This document shows, in pieces, positions 51,970 through 61,786 of a stretch of DNA of 64,000 nucleotides; position 1 is the stretch's first letter, and each line of letters opens with the position of its first letter. The stretch covers positions 4,294,097 through 4,358,096 of the forward strand of contig NZ_CP034179.1 of assembly GCF_003860345.1 (NCBI RefSeq), given 5' to 3'. The position numbers and the translations under genes were made by a program. The notes beneath the pieces were generated by a model that did no database searches, was not told where the DNA came from, and saw only the letters and a list, made by a program, of their open reading frames with translations. The stretch is from Caenibius tardaugens NBRC 16725 (GTDB lineage Bacteria > Pseudomonadota > Alphaproteobacteria > Sphingomonadales > Sphingomonadaceae).

Positions 51970-53921
51970 TGGTTTTCCGCCTTCACGCTGGGAAGCTGCG
52001 TTTCGTTCGCTTCCACTTCGCCGCCTTCATTGCCCGGGATATTGTCAAAGAACGTCGCGATAGCCTCTTCGATTTCCGCGATGGCAAATGGCTGTCCCGA
52101 GACCTTGTTGAGCGGCTTTGCGTCCACCAGAAACTGGTCGCGCAAAACGGTCTTGAACTGGCCCGTGTTCATTTCCGGCACGAGAATGTTCTCATACCCG
52201 CGCAGCAGGTCGCCCAGATTGCGCGGAAGCGGCCAGACATGGCGAACATGCACATGGCTGACATCCAGCCCCTTCGCCCGCGCGCGGCGCACGGCCTGAT
52301 AAATCGGCCCGAAGGTCGATCCCCAGCCTACAACCACGAGCTTGCCCGAAGTGTTGCCCAGCGTGACATCCTGCAACGGGATCGCAGCGGCGACGCCATC
52401 GACCTTGTCCTTGCGGGAATCGGTCTGCGCCTGGTGCACTGCGGGAGAATAGTCGAGATTGCCGGTATCGATCGCTTTTTCGATACCACCAATACGATGC
52501 ATCAGGCCCGGCGTTCCCGGCTTGATCCACGGGCGCACGCCGCGCGCATCACGCTTGTAGGGAAGCAGCGTATCGTCCGGCCCGTTCTTTTCCTGAAGGA
52601 ACGTGACCGGGAACGGTTCGAATTCACGCGGATCGGGGACTTTCCACGGTTCTGCCGCGTTACCGATATAGCCATCGGTCAACAGCATGACCGGGGTCAT
52701 GAACTGCACGGCAATCCGGCACGCCTCGATCGCGCAATCGAACGCATCGGACGGGCTGCGTGCAGCAATGACCGGCAGCGGCGTATCGCCGTTGCGGCCA
52801 TAAATCGCCTGATACAGGTCCGACTGCTCAGTCTTGGTCGGCAGACCGGTCGAAGGCCCACCGCGCTGCGAGTTCACGATAACCAGCGGCAGTTCGGTCA
52901 TCACCGCAAGCCCCATGGCCTCGCCCTTGAGCGCGATCCCCGGCCCGGATGACGATGTCACGCCGAGTTGGCCCGCATAGGACGCACCGATCGCGGAACA
53001 GATCGCGGCGATTTCGTCTTCCGCCTGGAAGGTGGTGACGCCGAATTCCTTCATCTTCGCCAGATTGTGCAGGATCGCCGATGCCGGAGTGATCGGATAG
53101 CCGCCGAAGAACATCGGCAGACCGGCAAGCTGCGCACCCGCGACAAGACCGAGGCTGACAGCCTCGGCACCGGTGATCGTGCGGTAAAGGCCCGGCGCGC
53201 TCGGCACCGGATCGAGATGCAGTTTGCGCAGCGGGCCGGAAATTTCGGCCGTTTCGCCATAAGCATGGCCGGCATTGAGCGCTGCGATATTCGCCTCAGC
53301 GATTTCCGGCTTCTTGGCGAACTTGCTGTTCAGCCAGTCCACAATCGGCTTACGGTCGCGATCGAACATCCACAGCGCCAGACCCAGCGTCCACATGTTC
53401 TTGCAGCGAAGCGCTTCCTTGTTGCCAAGGCCGAACGGCTTCACCGCCTCAATCGTCAGGGCACTGATATCGAACGCCAGCAAATCCCATTTCGAAAGAC
53501 TGCCGTCTTCCAGCGGGTTGTTTTCGTACTTGGCTTTCTCGAGATTACGCTTCGTGAATTCGCCCGAGTCCGCAATGATAAGCCCACCGGGCTTGAGCGC
53601 CTGAACGTTGGTCTTCAGCGCAGCCGGGTTCATCGCAACCAGCACGTCGGGCGCATCGCCCGCAGTGCTGATATCGGTCGAACCGAAATTGATCTGGAAT
53701 GCGGAAACGCCGAACAGGGTACCTTGTGGGGCCCGGATTTCCGCTGGAAAGTCCGGGAACGTGGCAAGATCGTTACCTGCCAAGGCGGTGGAAAGCGTGA
53801 ACTGACCACCCGTCAACTGCATGCCGTCGCCGCTATCGCCCGCGAACCGGACAACGACGGCTTCCGGCGCATCATTATGCGCTATGCCAGCCTTCTCGGC
53901 CGACGCCACTGAACTTGCCAT
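51966..53921 (-). CDS. korA: 2-oxoacid:ferredoxin oxidoreductase fused gamma-alpha subunit (KorA)
   Basis: Fusion of 651 residues: the gamma domain (about 20-205; VVVRFAGDSGDGMQLTGGQ) precedes the alpha domain (about 245-600; FFGGYPITPASAILH, DEIAAICSAIGASYAG and SSGPGIALKGEAMGLAV). Relatives form the KorAB 2-oxoglutarate:ferredoxin enzyme. The start has GAGGTGAG just upstream. The gene is divergent from an esterase gene across a 149-base gap without obvious promoter boxes. Confidence 0.93.
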   Translation of the reverse strand: MASSVASAEKAGIAHNDAPEAVVVRFAGDSGDGMQLTGGQFTLSTALAGNDLATFPDFPAEIRAPQGTLFGVSAFQINFGSTDISTAGDAPDVLVAMNPAALKTNVQALKPGGLIIADSGEFTKRNLEKAKYENNPLEDGSLSKWDLLAFDISALTIEAVKPFGLGNKEALRCKNMWTLGLALWMFDRDRKPIVDWLNSKFAKKPEIAEANIAALNAGHAYGETAEISGPLRKLHLDPVPSAPGLYRTITGAEAVSLGLVAGAQLAGLPMFFGGYPITPASAILHNLAKMKEFGVTTFQAEDEIAAICSAIGASYAGQLGVTSSSGPGIALKGEAMGLAVMTELPLVIVNSQRGGPSTGLPTKTEQSDLYQAIYGRNGDTPLPVIAARSPSDAFDCAIEACRIAVQFMTPVMLLTDGYIGNAAEPWKVPDPREFEPFPVTFLQEKNGPDDTLLPYKRDARGVRPWIKPGTPGLMHRIGGIEKAIDTGNLDYSPAVHQAQTDSRKDKVDGVAAAIPLQDVTLGNTSGKLVVVGWGSTFGPIYQAVRRARAKGLDVSHVHVRHVWPLPRNLGDLLRGYENILVPEMNTGQFKTVLRDQFLVDAKPLNKVSGQPFAIAEIEEAIATFFDNIPGNEGGEVEANETQLPSVKAENQ

Positions 53922-54070
53922 TCACTCACCTCTTTCCGGCCAACATGGACGGATCTCTCAATGTCTCCCAACGCACTATGCCTGCGCGCCTCATCCAGCA
54001 ATGAAGTTTTTGTTGAGCGAAGGCAAACGTCAATGGCAATGCGTCAAAAGAATTCTATGCGGGAAATGGT

Positions 54071-55036
54071 ATGACTGGCCAGATCGGTTATGTGCGCGCG
54101 GATGTGGCGGCGTTTCTTGCGCGGCTCGAGCATGATGGAAACGGCTTTGCCCCCGGTGATGACATTGTGCAATCACGGCTGGCATTCTCTGCCATGCTGC
54201 GCGCAAACGACGCCCCCGTTTCGCCACGGGCAACCCCGCGTTCGTTTACATGTCCAGGACCAGCCGCTCCGATTGCACTGCGCCTGTTCACTGTCGCGCC
54301 AGAGGCGAATTCGGTGCATTCTTCACGCCCGGTCGTGATCTTTTTTCATGGCGGCGGTTTCATTCTGGGCGACCTCGACAGTTACGCAAGCCTTTGCACC
54401 GAAATAGCAGTCCAGACCGGGCTTCCTGTCGTGGCGGTGGATTACCGGCTGGCCCCCGAAGCGCCGTTTCCCGCCGCGCCCGACGATTGCGAGGCCGCCA
54501 CCCGGTGGATTGCGGAACACGCCCCTGCCCTTGGCCTTCCCGCCAATGGCCTGATCCTCATGGGGGACAGCGCGGGCGGTAATCTTGCGATTGTCACCGC
54601 ACAGGCGCTGGCCGCGCGACCAGCCGCATTGCCGGTCGTCCTGCAGGTTCCCCTCTATCCTGTGGCAGGCCCCATAGGCCGCCATGAAAGTTATCGCGCT
54701 TTCCGGGAAGGTCATCTGCTCACTCGTGAGGCACTGGCCAGGTTTCATGCCGGTTATGCCGCCCCTCTCGACGACCCGCGCCATTACCCCCTGATGCACG
54801 AGGATCTACGCCAATCACCACCGGCCCTGGTGGTTACGGCTGAATACGATCCCTTGCGGGATTCCGGGCGCGAATATGCCGCCAGATTGCAGGCCGAGGG
54901 CGTGCCATGCCTGGCGATCGAGGTACCGGGCATGATTCACGGATTTATGACCTTGCGCAAAGCGATCCCCAGTGCGCAAAGCGATCTGGAAACCATTACC
55001 CACGCGATGACCAACATGCTGGAGCGTCATTCATGA
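54071..55036 (+). CDS. Alpha/beta hydrolase, hormone-sensitive lipase family (family IV esterase)
   Basis: Predicted esterase of 321 residues. The oxyanion motif HGGGF is at 93-97; nucleophile Ser167 is in GDSAGG; the acid is in AEYDPLRDSG and the histidine in GMIHGFMTL. No signal peptide. Substrate unknown, likely short-chain esters. It overlaps rppH by four bases, so the two are translated together, which may be incidental in function. Confidence 0.9.
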   Translation: MTGQIGYVRADVAAFLARLEHDGNGFAPGDDIVQSRLAFSAMLRANDAPVSPRATPRSFTCPGPAAPIALRLFTVAPEANSVHSSRPVVIFFHGGGFILGDLDSYASLCTEIAVQTGLPVVAVDYRLAPEAPFPAAPDDCEAATRWIAEHAPALGLPANGLILMGDSAGGNLAIVTAQALAARPAALPVVLQVPLYPVAGPIGRHESYRAFREGHLLTREALARFHAGYAAPLDDPRHYPLMHEDLRQSPPALVVTAEYDPLRDSGREYAARLQAEGVPCLAIEVPGMIHGFMTLRKAIPSAQSDLETITHAMTNMLERHS

Positions 55037-55515
55037 ACACCCCTGACCCGAAACTCTACCGTCCTTGCGCAGGCATCATGCTGGTGAACGACACCGGCCT
55101 CGCATTCGTCGGCAAGCGGATCGACACAAAGGAGGGGGACTGGTGGCAAATGCCGCAGGGCGGGATCGACAAGGGTGAAGACGTCAACGCGGCGGCTATT
55201 CGCGAACTGTGGGAGGAAACTGGCCTGCTCGCGGACAAGGTTCGGATCGAAGCCCGCATGGGGCAGGAACTTTACTATGATTTGCCCGATGACCTGAAAG
55301 GCAAGTTATGGAAGGGCAAATATATCGGCCAGCGCCAGACATGGTTTCTGGTACGCCTGACCGGCGGCGATGCGGACATCAACCTGACCGCCCATGAACC
55401 GCCGGAATTCAGCGCGTGGAAATGGGTGCAGCCGGAAACGCTGCCGGACCTCATCATTCCGTTCAAGCGGCCGATCTACAACAGCGTGCTGGAAGAATTC
55501 CGCCCGCTTATCTGA
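55033..55515 (+). CDS. rppH: RNA 5'-pyrophosphohydrolase
   Basis: Nudix enzyme of 160 residues that removes pyrophosphate from mRNA 5' ends and so triggers decay by RNase E, whose gene is at the other end of this window. The Nudix box spans about residues 43-65, with GGIDKGED and RELWEETGL containing the metal glutamates. WWQMPQGGID and the C-terminal FKRPIYNSVLEEF match RppH. The start is the ATG that overlaps the esterase stop. Confidence 0.93.
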   Translation: MNTPDPKLYRPCAGIMLVNDTGLAFVGKRIDTKEGDWWQMPQGGIDKGEDVNAAAIRELWEETGLLADKVRIEARMGQELYYDLPDDLKGKLWKGKYIGQRQTWFLVRLTGGDADINLTAHEPPEFSAWKWVQPETLPDLIIPFKRPIYNSVLEEFRPLI

Positions 55516-55520
55516 CCTTC

Positions 55521-55537
55521 GCCGGGCATCGCCCGGC
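55521..55537. terminator. Short GC hairpin between rppH and the TPR gene
   Basis: GCCGGGC (55521-55527) pairs perfectly with GCCCGGC (55531-55537) around a three-base loop, in the 38-base space between two convergent stops. No T run follows. Likely a bidirectional 3' end hairpin. Confidence 0.55.
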
Positions 55538-55553
55538 CAAGACCAGCATTTGA

Positions 55554-56090
55554 TCAATTCTTGGTTACGGTTTCATCCGGGGTTGCGGCTTCGGCCGTTG
55601 CAACCGTGGCCGTGGGCTTCACCGCGTCAGCCGTCAGAACAGGCGTGACGGGAACCTGCGCCAGCTTGGCGCCAAGTGCCTTGGTTTCCTTGCAACTTTC
55701 GCCGCACAGGCTCTGCAACTGGGCGAGATTCCGGCGCGCCTTTTCAAGCGCCCCCTTTTCCGCCAGAGCTTCCCCTTCGCCAGCGATAGCGGCAAAATTG
55801 TTCGGCTCACGCGCCAGCGCCTGCCGGTAATAATGGATCGCCTTGCCCTGCAAACCATCGTGGCGTGCGGCATCCGCAAGATCAAGATACAAGGCTGTAT
55901 AGGCGGGATCCACCGCAAGCGCCGATTCAAACGCATCGATCGCGGCCTGTGTCTTCCCTGCAGCCAGTGCGACTTTTCCTTGTTGCTGCAAAGCTACAGC
56001 CGCAGGTGACGCCGGCACCGCACTATTGCCCACGCTGGCGCTGACCGCGCAGATCAGCGAGAGAGCAACAGCAGCAGGGTAATAACGCAT
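55554..56090 (-). CDS. Secreted TPR-repeat protein
   Basis: Periplasmic protein of 178 residues. A signal peptide covers about residues 1-24; then roughly two to three TPR units (GKVALAAGKTQAAIDAFESA; AIHYYRQALAREPNN; GEALAEKGALEKARRNLAQL). A CGESC pair follows near LQSLCGESCKETK, and the C-terminal 35 residues are Ala/Thr/Val-rich and likely unstructured. The start at 56090 has a perfect AAGGAG six bases upstream. A protein-binding role in the envelope is inferred. Confidence 0.82.
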   Translation of the reverse strand: MRYYPAAVALSLICAVSASVGNSAVPASPAAVALQQQGKVALAAGKTQAAIDAFESALAVDPAYTALYLDLADAARHDGLQGKAIHYYRQALAREPNNFAAIAGEGEALAEKGALEKARRNLAQLQSLCGESCKETKALGAKLAQVPVTPVLTADAVKPTATVATAEAATPDETVTKN

Positions 56091-56149
56091 CGCAAACTCC
56101 TTCACGGCAGACATCGCAGATTTGGGTCGATCCGCCATAAAGCGAGGTG

Positions 56150-57325
56150 TTAACACGGCGAAACGAGACAGGCGACGAAAAATCCATCCGTTTCATCGCG
56201 AAACGGGGTAAGCCGCCAACCTTCGCCACGAGCGTTGCCAGCAGGCAACACCGGACGGACAGGCCGCCAGTCCGGATTTTCCGCTAGAAACCGGGCGACC
56301 TGATCCGGGCCTTCCTCATCCAGCACCGAACAGACAACGTAAAACAATCGCCCGCCGGGCCGGACAAGTCCGGCCGCAAGGTTGAGAACATGATGCTGAA
56401 GCCGGGTGATCCGTTCCAGTTCCGCCTCATCCAGCCGCCAGCGCGCCTCCGGATTACGGCGCCATGTCCCACTGCCCGAACAGGGCGCATCGGCCAGAAC
56501 CGCATCGGCCGCGTCCTGCCAGTCTTCCAGCATGGCGCGCTCCTGCCCGGGATTGAGCAGACGCGCCTCGATCATCGTAGCACCAGCCCGTTCGGCCCTG
56601 GGGGCGAGACGAGACAAGCGTGCGCGATCCACATCGCAGGCCAGCAGACGTCCGCGATTTTCCATCGCCGCCGCCAGAGCCAGCGTCTTGCCTCCGGCCC
56701 CGGCGCACAGATCGATCACCTGTTCGCCCGGGCGGGCATTCAGCGCCTCGCACACCAGTTGCGATGCGGTGTCCTGCACCTCGATCGCCCCCTCACGCCA
56801 GGCATCCCACTGTTCCACTTGCGTGCCGGGTGGATAGCGCAAACCCAATCTGGCGTGCGTTGCCTCCCCGTTTTCGGGAAGTGAAGGCGTGGTGCCGCGA
56901 AGGCTGTTCACTCTGACATCAAGCGGCGCGCGATCGAGCAGGGTCGCAAGTTCGGCAGCATCCATGCCGGATGCCACAAGCCGCTTTTCCAGCCACGCTG
57001 GCGCGCTTCCGCCTTCCGCCACCGGTTCGCCATCGCGTACCGGTTCGGGGCCATGCCGCGATCCGTCAAACAACGAGGCAAGCGAAGGGTCGTCTGCCAC
57101 CAGCCGCAGCATCGCCGCACGTCCTGTCGCCGGAACCGGCCCGCAGGCGCGGATCGCACGGAACAACAGCTCCCGCACCGCCCGCCGGTCTTTCGATCCG
57201 GCAAACCGCCGGGTCCGGAACCATTCGGTCACGATTCTGTCGGCAGGGGCGCGGCGTTCGCTGGCCGCATCGATGACCAGATCCAGTACCTCGATAGCGG
57301 CCTGAACGCGTGCCGCAGGGGTCAT
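56150..57325 (-). CDS. rsmB: 16S rRNA (cytosine-C5)-methyltransferase RsmB family
   Basis: RNA m5C methyltransferase of 391 residues. An N-terminal NusB-like helical region (1-140) is followed by the SAM loop DLCAGAGGKTLAL, then DAPCSGSGTWRRNP with the release cysteine and VVCSVLDEEG with the nucleophilic cysteine. The target is inferred as 16S C967. The start overlaps the stop of a small secreted-protein gene as ATGA. Confidence 0.9.
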   Translation of the reverse strand: MTPAARVQAAIEVLDLVIDAASERRAPADRIVTEWFRTRRFAGSKDRRAVRELLFRAIRACGPVPATGRAAMLRLVADDPSLASLFDGSRHGPEPVRDGEPVAEGGSAPAWLEKRLVASGMDAAELATLLDRAPLDVRVNSLRGTTPSLPENGEATHARLGLRYPPGTQVEQWDAWREGAIEVQDTASQLVCEALNARPGEQVIDLCAGAGGKTLALAAAMENRGRLLACDVDRARLSRLAPRAERAGATMIEARLLNPGQERAMLEDWQDAADAVLADAPCSGSGTWRRNPEARWRLDEAELERITRLQHHVLNLAAGLVRPGGRLFYVVCSVLDEEGPDQVARFLAENPDWRPVRPVLPAGNARGEGWRLTPFRDETDGFFVACLVSPC

Positions 57326-57561
57326 TGTCCACGACCGATCAAGGCATCGTAATCAGCAGGCGACGGAGCTTCGACACAGAAATAGCGATGCTGCGCCGCG
57401 ACCTTGTCCGCCGCCCTGCCGAGCCCTGCCATGAAGGCCGCGCCTTGCGCCTCACAGGCTTCTCTGCTGGGCTGGAGCGATTGCGCCACTTCCATGCTAT
57501 CTGCCGGCGATGCGGGATTCCAGCCAACCAGAATCAGCAGATAAGGCAAAAACGCTTCCAT
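57322..57561 (-). CDS. Small hypothetical exported protein
   Basis: Unrecognised 79-residue protein. A hydrophobic start MEAFLPYLLILVGWNPA suggests a signal or anchor; the rest has two cysteines (REACEAQ and RYFCVEA) that could form a disulfide. It lies six bases after guaB and overlaps rsmB by four bases, so it is probably co-transcribed with both. No function assigned. Confidence 0.6.
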   Translation of the reverse strand: MEAFLPYLLILVGWNPASPADSMEVAQSLQPSREACEAQGAAFMAGLGRAADKVAAQHRYFCVEAPSPADYDALIGRGQ

Positions 57562-57567
57562 GCGGCG

Positions 57568-59070
<1,503 letters not shown>

Positions 59071-59162
59071 CTAGGGCCCGCTTGCGTCCACCGCAATAGC
59101 TGTGATTCACGCAGGCGCGCATTCCCCGTCGCGATCACACCTCCTGACCGGAGTAGACCCGC

Positions 59163-59918
59163 TTACTGCGCGGTCCAGCCCCCATCGAGCGAGAAGTTCG
59201 AACCGGTGATATTGCCCGCTTCCTCGCGGCACAAAAACACCGCCATCGCCCCCAGATCCTCGACCTGCGTAAACCGCTTGGTGGGTTGCCCCGCCAGCAG
59301 GACGTCGTTGATCACCTGTTCGCGTGTCAGATTGCGCGCTTTCATGGTGTCGGGAATCTGGTTTTCGACCAGTGGCGTCCAGACATAGCCGGGGCTGACG
59401 CAATTGGCTGTCACCCCGCTTTGCGCCAGTTCCAGCGCCACGGTCTTCGTCAGCCCGGCCAGACCATGCTTGGCCGCAACATAGGCGGATTTGAACGGCG
59501 AGGCGGTGAGCGAATGGGCACTGGCGGTATTGATGATACGCCCCCACCCCTGCCCTTTCATATAAGGCACCGCCAGACGAATCGTATGGAACGCCGCACT
59601 GAGATTCAGCGCGATAATCTTGTCCCATTTCTCCACCGGGAAATCTTCTACCGGGGAAACGAACTGCATGCCCGCATTGTTGACGAGAATGTCCACGTTG
59701 CCCGCAGCGGCCATCAGGGTTTCGGCCCCTTCAGGCTGAGTCAGATCCGCATCCACGTGCACAGCACCGATTTCCGCGCAGATTGCCGCGATCGCATCTT
59801 GATCACCGAAGCCCGTGATCACGGTTTCAGCATCTTCGGCCGCCAGCGCCCGGGCAATTGCAAGACCGATCCCGGATGTCGACCCGGTAACCAATGCGCG
59901 TTTTCCCTTGAGAAACAT
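59163..59918 (-). CDS. 3-hydroxybutyrate dehydrogenase-like SDR
   Basis: SDR of 251 residues similar to BdhA. Cofactor loop TGSTSGIGLAIA; NNAGMQFVSP; active site NTASAHS and YVAAKHGLAG; then VSPGYVWTPLVENQIP, which is typical of D-3-hydroxybutyrate dehydrogenases. It would link 3-hydroxybutyrate (from PHB or ketone bodies) to acetoacetate with NAD. AAGGAG lies seven bases before the ATG at 59918, fixing the start. It is divergent from the metallopeptidase gene. Confidence 0.85.
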   Translation of the reverse strand: MFLKGKRALVTGSTSGIGLAIARALAAEDAETVITGFGDQDAIAAICAEIGAVHVDADLTQPEGAETLMAAAGNVDILVNNAGMQFVSPVEDFPVEKWDKIIALNLSAAFHTIRLAVPYMKGQGWGRIINTASAHSLTASPFKSAYVAAKHGLAGLTKTVALELAQSGVTANCVSPGYVWTPLVENQIPDTMKARNLTREQVINDVLLAGQPTKRFTQVEDLGAMAVFLCREEAGNITGSNFSLDGGWTAQ

Positions 59919-60015
59919 CCTCGACTCCTTGCATGTGGACAAACAAGGCATGCGCCAGAGTCACCGAAAAGGTCCAGTCCTTTTCGCAAGTGCAATATGA
60001 TTGAGGGAGGCAGCG

Positions 60016-60894
60016 ATGCGGCTCAAGGATTTCAACCCCGGTAATATCCGCGTCGAAGACCAGCGCGGCATGGGCGGCGGTATGCGTTTCCCCGGTGGCG
60101 GTGGTGGCAAGCTGGGTTGCGGCTCCATCATCATCATCGCCATCGCGGCGCTCGTGTTCGGAGTCGATCCCGCACAGATGCTGGGCGGCCTCCAGCAGGT
60201 GCAGCAGCAGGGTGGTGAAGCCGCTGCCCCCGCCCAGGGCGGCAAGACGACGGAAGAAAGCTGCAACAGCGACCCGCTCAGCCGCGAAAGTTGCGCCGCG
60301 CTCGCTTCGCTCAACGCGACATGGGAACCCCTGTTCAAACAGGCTAACATCCCGTTCCAGCAACCCAAGCTGGTCTTCTATTCGCAAGCGGGCAGTTCAG
60401 GCTGCGGCGCAGCGCAAAGCGCGATGGGGCCCTTCTATTGCCCCAGCGACAGCGGAATCTATATCGACACCGATTTCTATCGGGAAATGGAACAGCGCCT
60501 TGGGGCGGGCGGCGATTTCGCACGGGCATACGTGATGGCGCATGAATATGGGCATCATATCCAGACCATGACCGGCATTGCCGATCAGGTCCGCCAGGCG
60601 CAGCAGCGCAACCCCAATGCCGCCAACCAGCTTCAGGTGCGCATGGAATTGCAGGCGGATTGCTATGCCGGGGTCTGGGCGGCCAAGAACAAGGATCTGA
60701 TTGAGCCCGGCGATATCGAGGAAGGCCTGAATGCGGCCCATCAGATCGGCGATGACACTTTGATGAGCAAATCGGGCCAGCGTCCAGTCGAAGCCGCCTT
60801 CACTCACGGCAGCAGCGCCCAGCGCAAGGAATGGCTCCAGCGCGGACTGCAGTCGGGCGACGAGGACAAGTGCGATACCTTTGCCGATCTCTGA
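60016..60894 (+). CDS. Neutral zinc metallopeptidase (YpfJ family)
   Basis: Membrane-anchored protein of 292 residues. A glycine-rich segment (18-35) precedes a single helix (CGSIIIIAIAALVFGV), then a periplasmic domain with HEYGHH at about 176-181 and the downstream ELQADCYAGVWA, where the third ligand (Glu) of this family lies. Cysteines C83, C93, C130 and C142 may pair. GGGAGG lies five bases before the ATG at 60016; the upstream TTG is rejected. Substrate unknown. Confidence 0.88.
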   Translation: MRLKDFNPGNIRVEDQRGMGGGMRFPGGGGGKLGCGSIIIIAIAALVFGVDPAQMLGGLQQVQQQGGEAAAPAQGGKTTEESCNSDPLSRESCAALASLNATWEPLFKQANIPFQQPKLVFYSQAGSSGCGAAQSAMGPFYCPSDSGIYIDTDFYREMEQRLGAGGDFARAYVMAHEYGHHIQTMTGIADQVRQAQQRNPNAANQLQVRMELQADCYAGVWAAKNKDLIEPGDIEEGLNAAHQIGDDTLMSKSGQRPVEAAFTHGSSAQRKEWLQRGLQSGDEDKCDTFADL

Positions 60895-60916
60895 CAAGTC
60901 TTATACATTGTTTTGA

Positions 60917-61786
60917 ATGCGATTGATCCCCACCGTTCTGGGTGCCTGCGCGCTGGTGCAGGCATCCGCCATTCTCGCTCAGGAAGCGCAGCCATCCCCA
61001 CTGGATAAGCCGGTAACGGATGATTCCGTATCTGCGGGGGATGTCGCGCTGACACCGCTCACCGATCTTAATCTGGCGCGGGACGAAATCCCCGAACTGC
61101 TCGTGCAGGCCCGCGCCGCGCCTTACGATATGGCGGGGCTGGAGGGCTGCGGCGATATCGTCGCAGCGGTCGAAAAGCTCGACATTGTGCTGGGGGAAGA
61201 TCTCGACACCGCCGATGTACAGCAACGAGACGTAAATGCCGGGCGCATAGCCCAATGGGCCGTCGGGCGGTTCATTCCGTTCCGCGGGCTGATCCGCGAA
61301 GTTTCCGGCGCGCGGGCGCACGAACGAAAATTGCGCGACGCAGTGATCGGCGGAATGATGCGGCGCGCTTACCTCAAGGGCCTCGGCCATCAAAAAGGAT
61401 GCGCCTACCCCGCACGCCCCGCACCGCCGGAAGATATCCAAGCCATCAAGACCGACCGGGTGGTGGCGCAACAGACCGCGATGGCGGAAGTCGCAACCGA
61501 CAGGGTTGCCGCAGCCGAACAGAAAATCGCGGACAAGCGCGCGAACGAACAGTTTGAGGACGCGGCTGAACGCGCAGCGGATCAGCGCAAGGCGGAAGAC
61601 AGACGCGCCGCACGCGAACGCCGCGAAGCGGAAAAGCGTGCAACGCAGGAACGAAAGGCTGCCGAGAAACGCGCCAAAGCGGTCGAAAAGCAAGCAACCC
61701 GGAAACAACAGGCCGATGCAAATGACGGGCCCCGATATGTATCGGAGCCCGTCGTGCAACCTGCAACCCGAATCAGGCGGCGTTAA
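60917..61786 (+). CDS. Secreted protein with a charged coiled-coil tail, unknown function
   Basis: Protein of 289 residues not assigned to a known family by me. A signal peptide covers about 1-21 (cut near AQEAQ). The middle part (about 40-175) is conserved-looking, with GCGDIVAAVEKLD and IAQWAVGRFIPFRGLIREVSG, a stretch resembling small lipid-facing or glycine-zipper-free domains. From about 190 the chain is a continuous Arg/Lys/Glu/Ala helix (ERREAEKRATQERKAAEKRA), a likely coiled coil. It follows the metallopeptidase gene by 22 bases. Its stop overlaps that of creD in the palindrome TTAA. Confidence 0.7.
   Translation: MRLIPTVLGACALVQASAILAQEAQPSPLDKPVTDDSVSAGDVALTPLTDLNLARDEIPELLVQARAAPYDMAGLEGCGDIVAAVEKLDIVLGEDLDTADVQQRDVNAGRIAQWAVGRFIPFRGLIREVSGARAHERKLRDAVIGGMMRRAYLKGLGHQKGCAYPARPAPPEDIQAIKTDRVVAQQTAMAEVATDRVAAAEQKIADKRANEQFEDAAERAADQRKAEDRRAARERREAEKRATQERKAAEKRAKAVEKQATRKQQADANDGPRYVSEPVVQPATRIRRR

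Noticed and set aside
53922..54070. TTGACG repeats as promoter of korA
   Set aside because: Two TTGAC-like words occur on the minus strand but no acceptable -10 at proper distance.
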